From assembly GCA_028825055.1 (NCBI GenBank), contig JAPKAW010000143.1:1-5272 (forward strand): a stretch of DNA of 5,272 nt, read 5' to 3'. The translations under genes and the position numbers were made by a program. Shown one piece after another: positions 1 through 5,272 of the stretch. Origin of the DNA: Flavobacteriales bacterium (GTDB taxonomy: Bacteria > Bacteroidota > Bacteroidia > Flavobacteriales_D > Sanyastnellaceae). The notes under the pieces are model-generated. The model was not told the origin of the DNA. It did no database searches and worked only from the letters and a program-made list of their open reading frames with translations. Numbering within the stretch: the stretch's first letter is position 1; each line of letters opens with the position of its first letter.

Positions 1-63
1 GGCCGATTGGTCTTTCTCGATTTGAGTGTACAAGTCAACATCTTGCTGCGGAAGACGACCTAA
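1..63 (+). CDS. holB: 3' end of probable DNA polymerase III subunit delta' gene (partial)
   Basis: An open frame enters from the left edge and stops at TAA 61-63, giving 20 residues that include RLVFLDLSVQVNILL. This resembles the C-terminal helix of Bacteroidota delta' subunits, which commonly end in a FLDLS-type motif. The next gene is a ricT/yaaT homologue, and holB-yaaT is a known adjacent pair in Bacillus subtilis as well, which supports the call. Delta' is part of the clamp-loader complex that places the sliding clamp on DNA. Only the tail is visible, so the ATPase-like fold and any zinc-binding cysteines cannot be checked. The 22-base gap to the next start suggests a shared transcript. 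Identity is inferred from a short match plus synteny. Confidence 0.6.
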   Translation, partial: GRLVFLDLSVQVNILLRKTT

Positions 64-85
64 CCAAACGTATCTTCGCTAGACT

Positions 86-1432
86 ATGAGCTGTAGCAAT
101 TGCAAAAATGGAGAGGACGGGAATCCGCGAGGATGTAAGAGCAATGGAAATTGTGGAACGGGAGGCTGCGGACCCATGACAGTGTTTGATTGGCTGGAAG
201 GCGTGGCGCTTCCAACAGGTCAAACAGCCTTTGATGTTGTCGAGGTACGTTTTAAAGCAAATCGCAAAGGATTTTTCAGACGCTCAGGCGGACTGGATGT
301 TCAGGTGGGTGATGTCATTGCGGTTGAATCTGATCGAGGCCATGATATTGGAGTGGTCAGCTTGCGCGGCGAATTGGTTCGCGCGCAAATGAGCGCTAAA
401 AAAGTCAGAGACGACCACGAGCTGAAAAAAGTACTTCGCAAGGCAACGCAAGAGGACGTCGATCTTTGGCAGAAGGCCAGGGTGCGTGAAGGCGATACCA
501 TGATCAAGAGCCGGGAGATCATTCAGCGATTGGGTTTGCGGATGAAATTATCGGACGTAGAATTTCAAGGCGACGGAAAGAAGGTCACGTATTACTACAC
601 GTCAGATGACCGCGTGGATTTTCGTGATTTGGTTCGTGAATTGGCGGGCGCCTTTGCGGTGCGCGTGGAAATGCGACAAATTGGAGCGAGGCAAGAAGCG
701 GCGCGCGTTGGAGGCATCGGCGTTTGTGGAAGGGAACTGTGTTGCGCGAGTTGGTTGACAGATTTCCGAAGCGTAAGTACTTCTGCAGCACGTTACCAGC
801 AGCTCTCTCTAAATCCTCAAAAACTGGCGGGCCAGTGTGGTAAGCTGAAGTGTTGCTTGAATTTTGAGTTGGATCAGTATGTGGAATCTGTTAAAGAATT
901 CCCATCCCCCAACGCCAAAATAAAAATGAAAGAGGGCCGTGCAGTGGTCTTCAAAATGGACATTTTCAAAAAACTCGTCTATTTGCTGCATTTGGATGCT
1001 CCGGCATCATCTCCAGTTCCGGTGTCGTTGGACGACATGAAGGAACTCATGGCAATGAATGAACGTGGAGAATATCCTCATTCATTGTCAGAATTTGCAT
1101 TGCAGGAAGAGCCGGATGAGGTGGATACGGTCTATTCTAATGTCGTTGGTCAGGATAGCTTGACGCGATTTGATGAGCAGCGCCAGAAGCGTAGAAAAAA
1201 GGGAGGACGCTCAGGTTCAGGTGGAAATACGAACCGATCGAACAATCAAAAGGCCCGAGGTCGATCCGAAAATGGGTCGCAAGGAAAAGCTCCGGCAACT
1301 GGAGCTCGCCAAAAATCAGGAGATTCTCAACCGTCGTCGAATGGAGGCAATTCCCAGAGCCGTGGAAGAGGACGTTCACGAGGAAGTGGGAGCGCTCCTA
1401 GCCCTTCGGACAATCAGAATAAGAAGGGATGA
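86..1432 (+). CDS. ricT: PSP1-domain protein, RicT/YaaT-like Fe-S RNA-maturation factor
   Basis: The 448-residue product contains the PSP1 C-terminal conserved region at about residues 119-202, with RVDFRDLVREL and RVEMRQIGARQEA matching the family core. Two C-x4-C-C clusters follow: C214/C219/C220 in GGIGVCGRELCC and C251/C256/C257 in GQCGKLKCCLNFE. In B. subtilis RicT (YaaT) works with RicA and RicF in an iron-sulfur complex that aids RNase Y-dependent mRNA processing, competence and sporulation; here only RicT is visible and its partners are unknown. The protein is much longer than the roughly 275-residue Bacillus protein. The extra length comes from an N-terminal segment with five cysteines (C3, C6, C17, C23, C28) and a basic Gly/Arg/Ser/Asn-rich tail from about residue 365, probably disordered. 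ATG 86 is chosen because the cysteine-rich start is typical of Bacteroidota homologues. Its stop overlaps the gldH start. Family is confident; cellular role in this phylum is inferred. Confidence 0.9.
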   Translation: MSCSNCKNGEDGNPRGCKSNGNCGTGGCGPMTVFDWLEGVALPTGQTAFDVVEVRFKANRKGFFRRSGGLDVQVGDVIAVESDRGHDIGVVSLRGELVRAQMSAKKVRDDHELKKVLRKATQEDVDLWQKARVREGDTMIKSREIIQRLGLRMKLSDVEFQGDGKKVTYYYTSDDRVDFRDLVRELAGAFAVRVEMRQIGARQEAARVGGIGVCGRELCCASWLTDFRSVSTSAARYQQLSLNPQKLAGQCGKLKCCLNFELDQYVESVKEFPSPNAKIKMKEGRAVVFKMDIFKKLVYLLHLDAPASSPVPVSLDDMKELMAMNERGEYPHSLSEFALQEEPDEVDTVYSNVVGQDSLTRFDEQRQKRRKKGGRSGSGGNTNRSNNQKARGRSENGSQGKAPATGARQKSGDSQPSSNGGNSQSRGRGRSRGSGSAPSPSDNQNKKG

Positions 1433-1908
1433 CAGGACGAGTCCACATGCTCGTATGGTGGGTGCTTCTTTCTTTTCAATGGGCCGCTTGCGGAACCAAT
1501 GCTACGTTTTCCGGTCATGAAGCTTTGCCTTCGATAGGATGGGAATCGTCAGAATCAGCTGTTTTTGAATGGCAAATTCAAGACACGTTGACCAAGCAAG
1601 ATTTTTTCATTGATCTACGGCACGATCAGACTTTCCCTTACAGTAACATATATCTATTTGTGGACTTCACTTTCCCAAATGGGAAGTCGCTTCGCGATAC
1701 GGTGGCCTGCACTTTGGCAGATGACCGCGGTCGTTGGCTAGGATCTGGCTGGGGTAACTTGGTAGATCACCGCATTGGATTCAAGAGCAATACGTCGTTC
1801 CCGATAGCAGGAGATTATTCGATTCAAATAACCCATGCAATGCGCCACGACCCGCTTCCGGGTTTGCGAGACGTCGGTTTTCGTTTGGAAGATTCTATTT
1901 TTAAATGA
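1429..1908 (+). CDS. gldH: Gliding motility lipoprotein GldH
   Basis: The 159-residue product has a short signal peptide ending QWAAC, with C21 as the predicted lipidated cysteine, followed by a beta-rich domain. Segments such as LRHDQTFPYSNIYLFVDFTF, FPNGKSLRDTV, LADDRGRWLGSG and GLRDVGFRLED match the GldH family, including its length of about 160 residues. In Flavobacterium johnsoniae GldH is a lipoprotein required for gliding, one of the Gld set linked with the type IX secretion system. ATG 1429 overlaps the stop of the PSP1 gene as ATGA, and AAGAAGG lies immediately before it, so translational coupling is likely. An internal ATG at 1447 is possible but would remove the only early arginine (R4) of the signal peptide. 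Tryptophan at lipobox position -3 is unusual, since leucine is typical. Homologues in the phylum also occur in non-gliding species, so actual motility cannot be concluded. Confidence 0.88.
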   Translation: MTGRVHMLVWWVLLSFQWAACGTNATFSGHEALPSIGWESSESAVFEWQIQDTLTKQDFFIDLRHDQTFPYSNIYLFVDFTFPNGKSLRDTVACTLADDRGRWLGSGWGNLVDHRIGFKSNTSFPIAGDYSIQITHAMRHDPLPGLRDVGFRLEDSIFK

Positions 1909-1921
1909 GTCGAAAGGCAGG

Positions 1922-2383
1922 CTAATTCGGTAGCGGAACGGGCTCTCCGAACGAAACGTCTTTACCGGCCTCTAACCAAGCCTCCATCCCGCCAATCAAA
2001 TCGATGATGTGTGGATGCCCAATGATTCGGAGCTCCTCTGTTATGACACCGCTTCGTCCTCCAGCCTCGCAATACACCAAAACAGGGCGGTCTGTTGGAA
2101 GGTCATTTAGAGGTTCCAATCGATGGTCCCAATCGAATGAGATGTAGGCCGCTTGGTTTAAATGCCCCAAGGCCCACTCTTCGTCTGTTCTTACATCGAG
2201 TAAGATGGCGTCGGGATGAGCCTGTTGCAAGGAGTCCAAAGACAGAATGGAGAGTTCAGTAACTTGCTGATATGGTGCGCTAAGAGCAGTATCCGTCGAG
2301 TTTCTGCTGCCACAGCTGCCGAATAGAATTCCGGCGAACACGAGCCCAGATAGGGTGGAAAACGAGTATGGAAGGATATTCAT
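1922..2383 (-). CDS. Rhodanese-like domain lipoprotein
   Basis: From ATG at 2383 the product is 153 residues: an N-terminal hydrophobic segment ending ILFGSC with a candidate lipidated C24, a short linker, then one rhodanese domain at about residues 45-145. Visible hallmarks are ILLDVRTDEEWALGHL (the D-x-R and E-x-x-x-G-H region), the active-site loop VYCEAGGRSG with catalytic C105, and the C-terminal IIDLIGGMEAWLEAG. An intact C-x-x-G-x-R-S loop predicts sulfurtransferase-type persulfide chemistry, in the periplasm or at a membrane surface; the physiological donor and acceptor are not evident. The frame stays open upstream to a TTG at 2458, but that extension would run through an inverted repeat and would bury the signal peptide 25 residues inside, so the shorter start is preferred. 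The gene is convergent with gldH, 13 bases apart, and divergent from the protease gene. No obvious hairpin terminator lies in the narrow convergent gap. Confidence 0.87.
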   Translation of the reverse strand: MNILPYSFSTLSGLVFAGILFGSCGSRNSTDTALSAPYQQVTELSILSLDSLQQAHPDAILLDVRTDEEWALGHLNQAAYISFDWDHRLEPLNDLPTDRPVLVYCEAGGRSGVITEELRIIGHPHIIDLIGGMEAWLEAGKDVSFGEPVPLPN

Positions 2384-2505
2384 ACCATAAAAGTAGAGCC
2401 TGATACCTTTCGAATTGAATGTCGCTATTTTTTGAAGTGTTATTATAGCGACATTCAATTATTGATGCTGAGTTTTTGGTAAATTGCAAGTGCAAGAATG
2501 AAATC
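2384..2505. promoter_or_regulatory. Divergent intergenic region carrying promoters for rhodanese and protease genes
   Basis: These 122 bases separate the divergent starts of the rhodanese lipoprotein gene (minus strand) and the metalloprotease gene (plus strand), so both promoters are expected here unless one lies further inside a gene. The stretch is AT-rich and dominated by a large inverted repeat. I looked for the Bacteroidota promoter pattern (TAnnTTTG at -7 with a TTTG-like element near -33) and found only weak partial matches: TAAATTGC at 2480-2487 on the plus strand and TACTTTTA at 2395-2388 on the minus strand. Neither is good enough to mark as a promoter. Confidence 0.5.
2413..2460. 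repeat. Perfect 16-bp inverted repeat with 16-nt spacer
   Basis: The left arm AATTGAATGTCGCTAT (2413-2428) is exactly reverse-complementary to the right arm ATAGCGACATTCAATT (2445-2460). The spacer is 2429-2444. The flanking bases (G2412 with A2461, T2429 with T2444) do not extend the pairing. It sits between two divergent start codons, 29 bases from the rhodanese start and 45 bases from the protease start. It could be a bidirectional operator, a transcript hairpin in a 5' leader, or a remnant of a small palindromic mobile element. No U-run follows either arm closely enough to make it a textbook terminator. Confidence 0.9.
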
Positions 2506-4653
2506 ATGTTGGATACCCAAGGTGTAAATACACACCAAAATCGAGCGCTACGAATTTTCATAGTGGGCTGTATCGCCTTCTTAGGATCTCCAATTTGGGG
2601 TCAATCTGACGATCTTCCTTCAGGAGCTGAGTCCGTTGCCGATGTAAAGTTTTGTGGTCAATGGCAGATGACCGAGGCGTTTTTTAACGCGCACCCTGAA
2701 CAGCGCGAGCGCGCCGAACGTGATGATGCTCAGCTGGAATTGGAAACGAGCACTTTTCAAAACTTCAACCGGGACGAGCTGATTATCATCCCTGTCGTGT
2801 TTCACGTCATCCATTACAATGGACCAGAGAACATCAGCGATGATCAGGTGCATAGTGCGATCACGGTGATGAACCGAGATTTTAGAAAATTGAATGAGGA
2901 CATTACGGATGTGGTCGAAGCGTTTGCTGGAATTGCCAATGATGTGGAAATTGAGTTTCGTTTAGCACAGCGAGACCCCAATGGAAATTGCCACATGGGA
3001 ATTAATCGGCTGTTGAGTGATTTGACTTACGATGGTGGGGGGGAAGTGAAGGATTTGATTCAATGGCCAAGGAACAACTATCTGAATATTTGGGTGGTGG
3101 AAAATGCGGCAGGAGCCGCTGGCTACAGCTTGTATCCGGGTTCTGTAAACAATCCTCAAGGGGCGGGAAATGATGGCATTGTTGTAGCACACGATTACAC
3201 GGGGAACACTGGTACCAGTAACAATTACCGTTCGCGGACGTTGACGCACGAAGCAGGACATTGGATGAACTTGCGTCACACGTGGGGCAATAGCAACAAT
3301 CCGGGGGAAGCAGAAAACTGCGAAAGCGACGACAATGTTGCGGATACACCGCTGACGAGTGGGTGGACTTCGTGCAACTTGACTGGCGAAACGTGTGGTT
3401 CTTTGGACAACATCCAGAATTACATGGAATATTCCTACTGTGGACGTATGTTTTCTGAAGGTCAAGGAACGAGAATGCGCGCTGCGATGTACAGTAGTGT
3501 GGCCCAACGAAATCAGCTTTGGACGCCAGCTAACCTTGAAAACACCGGTGTCTTGGAAGAGTCTATTCTGTGCGAGGCGCGTTTTTCGGCTTCACGCCAA
3601 ACCATTTGTGCGGGTGATTCGGTTCAATTTTTTGACAACAGTTACCACGGCGTAACCACGTGGAATTGGACTTTCGGAGACGGTCAAGTTGGCGAAGGGG
3701 AGACCCCTTGGAATCAATACATGGAACCAGGGTTGTATGATGTTCAGCTGACTGCAGGGAATGGTGCAGATAACCTGGACTTGACGATAGAGTCCTTCAT
3801 ACAAGTCCTTCCTTCAGGAGCATTGTCGTTGCCATTTGTAGATGATTTCGAAGCAGCTGAACTTTCGGAAGATTGGTTCATTATGGATCTTGGACTCGAT
3901 GGTGATGGTTGGACATTGTCCTCAGCGGCGGCTGTGTCAGGATCCCAGTCGATGAAGATTCAAAACTGGTCCAACTTGGTGGAATTCAATGCAGACCAGT
4001 TGGTGTCCAGTTCGATGGACATGTCGGACGCGGAGGAAATTCACATTTCTTACAAGTGGGCTTACAGCTACAAAGGGACGAGTGAGGATGACGAGACTGA
4101 CGATCGGTTGAAAATTTATGCGTCACCTGATTGTGGCGAAACTTGGAGTTTGCGCCGCATGCACAGGGGATACACGGACCTTCCGTCTGCGCCGCCTCAT
4201 CCTTTCTCATTCACGCCAAATGGATTAGACGAGTGGAATTCGTACACCTTGGTTCTTCCTTACGAGCAATTCTTTACAGAGAATTTCCGGATGATGTTTG
4301 AATTTGAGAGCCGGTTGGGAAACAATATTTTTCTTGATGACGTGAATATTCAAGTGTTTACGGCGTCTGATTTATTGGAACGTGAACGTCTTCAAGGTAT
4401 TCCTTTAACTGTTTATCCAAATCCAAGTGCGGATCAAGCCTGGTTGGAGTTTCAGACATGGATGGTACATGAAGAAGTGAGCGTAGAGTTGTTGGACATG
4501 ACCGGCAGATTGGTTCAAACCATGCACTCGGGCCAAATGACACCAGGACTTCAGCGTATGGTCATCAACAGATCAGGTCATGCCGCTGGAACGTACTTCA
4601 TTCGCGTGCAGTTGGACGGTATCCCAAGCGCGGAAATGGTAGTTTTCGAGTGA
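2506..4653 (+). CDS. Secreted M43 (pappalysin-family) metalloprotease with PKD domain and T9SS sorting domain
   Basis: The 715-residue product starts with a signal peptide (hydrophobic stretch about residues 17-32, likely cleaved near WGQ). A propeptide with VKFCGQW (C50) follows. The catalytic domain covers about 90-340: IIIPVVFHVIHYN, then the zinc site THEAGHWMNLRHTWG with H248, E249 (general base), H252 and H258, and the Met-turn NYMEYSYC with M307. C272 in NCESDDNVADTP is also conserved in the family. A PKD domain at about 355-436 carries WNWTFGDG; a beta-rich, possibly MAM- or adhesin-like region covers about 440-620. The last 80 residues (LTVYPNPS, ELLDMTGRLVQ, AGTYFIRV) form a type A T9SS sorting domain. 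The protein is therefore predicted to be exported by Sec, then across the outer membrane by T9SS, and released or anchored at the surface as a degradative protease. The frame is open from TTG 2476, but ATG 2506 gives a normal signal peptide. Substrate unknown. Confidence 0.93.
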   Translation: MLDTQGVNTHQNRALRIFIVGCIAFLGSPIWGQSDDLPSGAESVADVKFCGQWQMTEAFFNAHPEQRERAERDDAQLELETSTFQNFNRDELIIIPVVFHVIHYNGPENISDDQVHSAITVMNRDFRKLNEDITDVVEAFAGIANDVEIEFRLAQRDPNGNCHMGINRLLSDLTYDGGGEVKDLIQWPRNNYLNIWVVENAAGAAGYSLYPGSVNNPQGAGNDGIVVAHDYTGNTGTSNNYRSRTLTHEAGHWMNLRHTWGNSNNPGEAENCESDDNVADTPLTSGWTSCNLTGETCGSLDNIQNYMEYSYCGRMFSEGQGTRMRAAMYSSVAQRNQLWTPANLENTGVLEESILCEARFSASRQTICAGDSVQFFDNSYHGVTTWNWTFGDGQVGEGETPWNQYMEPGLYDVQLTAGNGADNLDLTIESFIQVLPSGALSLPFVDDFEAAELSEDWFIMDLGLDGDGWTLSSAAAVSGSQSMKIQNWSNLVEFNADQLVSSSMDMSDAEEIHISYKWAYSYKGTSEDDETDDRLKIYASPDCGETWSLRRMHRGYTDLPSAPPHPFSFTPNGLDEWNSYTLVLPYEQFFTENFRMMFEFESRLGNNIFLDDVNIQVFTASDLLERERLQGIPLTVYPNPSADQAWLEFQTWMVHEEVSVELLDMTGRLVQTMHSGQMTPGLQRMVINRSGHAAGTYFIRVQLDGIPSAEMVVFE

Positions 4654-4692
4654 TTTGACCCAATGAGTTGAGGCATCAAATGATGTGAAACA

Positions 4693-4729
4693 AAACGACC
4701 GCGAAGGACTGAGTCCAACGCGGTCGTTT
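4693..4729. terminator. Probable bidirectional rho-independent terminator
   Basis: An 11-bp perfect stem pairs AAACGACCGCG (4693-4703) with CGCGGTCGTTT (4719-4729). Inside the loop, GGAC (4706-4709) can pair with GTCC (4713-4716) across an AA/AA internal loop, giving a two-tier hairpin. On the plus strand the T-rich tail TTTCGTTTT follows (4727-4735), and on the minus strand the complement of 4692-4695 supplies TTTT. It lies 39 bases after the protease stop and 34 bases after the stop of the convergent minus-strand gene, the expected place for a shared terminator. Confidence 0.85.
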
Positions 4730-4763
4730 CGTTTTCCGTCGAATCAACGGAATCGAAATGTAT

Positions 4764-5189
4764 TTAGCTCTTCGAGCCCATCAGAACCGTAACACATCCT
4801 TCATGCGTAATGGCTGTTTCTGATTTGGGAACTTGAACCTTTACTTGCAGTTGCTGTGTGGTTTCCACCTTGAAATCAACGTGGTTTTCATTTGGCTCAC
4901 CTTTGCGGCTGTCGAATAATGTCTTGCCGCGGCCATCGAAAATTTCGTAGGTCACATCGCCAAGGACTGGATGGCTGCAGACCACTAAACGGTAATCTTG
5001 TCCAGCAAGAAACGTCAGCATCAATTCGGCTTCATCACCGGGTATGAGGATGGCGCTATTGTAATTGTCATTTTGGATGTAACCATCCAAAGCGGTCATA
5101 CAGTTTTTCTTGGTAAATGCACGGCATTGCGCTTGTGCGGTTGTTGCCAAGAGGCCAAAGGCCATGAGGAGGATAAGGGTATGCTTCAT
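4764..5189 (-). CDS. Small exported protein of unknown function, conserved-looking Bacteroidota type
   Basis: From ATG 5189 the product is 141 residues with a clear Sec signal peptide (K2, hydrophobic core LILLMAFGLLA, cleavage after AQA at residue 20). The mature part of about 121 residues has four cysteines (C22, C30, C71, C132), enough for two disulfides. Its alternating beta-strand pattern includes AELMLTFLAGQDYRLVVC and VTYEIFDGRGKTLFDS, suggesting a compact periplasmic or secreted beta-sandwich. The pattern resembles unnamed Bacteroidota proteins I have a general impression of, but I cannot assign a family or function. No sorting domain or lipobox is present. A second in-frame start at 5204 would overlap the upstream stop as TAATG; I prefer 5189 because it gives a standard n-region, but coupling through 5204 is possible. 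It appears to be the downstream member of a minus-strand operon. Confidence 0.82.
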   Translation of the reverse strand: MKHTLILLMAFGLLATTAQAQCRAFTKKNCMTALDGYIQNDNYNSAILIPGDEAELMLTFLAGQDYRLVVCSHPVLGDVTYEIFDGRGKTLFDSRKGEPNENHVDFKVETTQQLQVKVQVPKSETAITHEGCVTVLMGSKS

Positions 5190-5203
5190 CTTACTACTGG
5201 ACA

Positions 5204-5272
5204 TTATTGGATGCATGCGTTCCGAACAGAGGCGACGGAAGCAGCAATGGCTTGAATGGTGGCATCGTCAGC
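5204..5272 (-). CDS. 3' end of an unidentified gene (partial, cut by the right edge)
   Basis: On the minus strand an open frame runs in from the window edge and ends at TAA (5206-5204), giving 22 residues: ADDATIQAIAASVASVRN followed by ACIQ. The Ala-rich, amphipathic composition would suit a C-terminal helix of a real protein. The stop lies 14 bases before the preferred start of the next minus-strand gene and overlaps its alternative start as TAATG, which fits an operon. Twenty-two residues are too few to name a family, and no function is proposed. Confidence 0.5.
   Translation of the reverse strand, partial: ADDATIQAIAASVASVRNACIQ

Noticed and set aside
1170..1520. Plus-strand 116-codon frame across the end of the PSP1 gene and start of gldH
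   Set aside because: It is an out-of-frame shadow of two well-supported genes, and its charged composition comes from the Arg-rich tail read in another frame.
2388..2395. TACTTTTA as a Bacteroidota -7 promoter element for the rhodanese gene
   Set aside because: It is just 4 bases from the start codon, would need a leaderless transcript, and has no convincing -33 partner.
2384..2458. N-terminal extension of the rhodanese gene from a TTG start at 2458
   Set aside because: It reads through the inverted repeat, adds 25 residues before an otherwise good lipoprotein signal, and uses a rare start codon.
2476..2505. TTG start at 2476 adding ten residues (with two cysteines) to the protease
   Set aside because: ATG 2506 already gives a standard signal peptide and there is no ribosome-binding sequence favouring the TTG.
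2962..3507. Long open frame of 181 codons on the minus strand inside the protease gene
   Set aside because: It is antisense to the catalytic domain, has Arg/Ser/Pro/Cys-biased shadow composition and no recognisable domain.
2612..3822. The 14-mer CTTCCTTCAGGAGC occurs twice in the protease gene (near 2614 and near 3808)
   Set aside because: Both copies encode the same short LPSGA peptide in frame; shared codon choice explains it and there is no further repeat structure.
4653..4681. Weak ATTTGA/TCAAAT pairing and CATCA/TGATG palindrome after the protease stop
   Set aside because: Short AT-rich stems are expected by chance, and the strong hairpin just downstream explains termination.

Overview
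The window looks like ordinary chromosome from a member of the Bacteroidota, probably a flavobacteria-like lineage. Three things point there: a GldH-type gliding-motility lipoprotein, a secreted M43 protease ending in a type IX secretion (T9SS) sorting domain, and the holB–ricT(PSP1)–gldH gene order. GC content is moderate (just under one half by eye) and start sites mostly lack clear Shine-Dalgarno sequences, as is usual in that phylum. I cannot name the genus. No tRNA, rRNA, CRISPR array, phage gene or insertion sequence was seen.

Layout. 1-63 (+) is the last 20 codons of a gene whose C-terminus resembles the DNA polymerase III delta' subunit (holB). 86-1432 (+) encodes a RicT/YaaT-like PSP1-domain protein with two C-x4-C-C cysteine clusters, an additional N-terminal cysteine group and a basic Gly/Arg/Ser-rich tail. 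It overlaps by four bases (ATGA) with 1429-1908 (+), a gldH-like lipoprotein gene; these three genes probably form one operon. 1922-2383 (-) is a lipoprotein-type single-domain rhodanese, convergent with gldH across 13 bases. The divergent spacer 2384-2505 contains a perfect 16-bp inverted repeat with a 16-nt loop. 2506-4653 (+) encodes a multidomain secreted metalloprotease: signal peptide, propeptide, M43 pappalysin catalytic domain, PKD domain, an unassigned beta-rich region and a T9SS sorting domain. A two-tier hairpin at 4693-4729 separates it from a convergent minus-strand pair: 4764-5189, a small exported protein of unknown function, and the 3' end of an upstream gene (5204-5272) cut by the window edge.

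How the genes relate. holB next to a yaaT/ricT homologue is also the Bacillus subtilis arrangement, so that linkage crosses phyla; gldH is the Bacteroidota addition. GldH belongs to the gliding/T9SS gene set and the protease is a predicted T9SS cargo, so one window holds a gliding-apparatus component and a likely substrate of the associated secretion pathway, although nothing here shows they are co-regulated. I see no evidence of a new defence or mobile system. The points most worth checking are the inverted repeat at 2413-2460, the extra cysteine cluster of the PSP1 protein, the possible cysteine switch in the protease propeptide, and the unassigned secreted protein at the right end.
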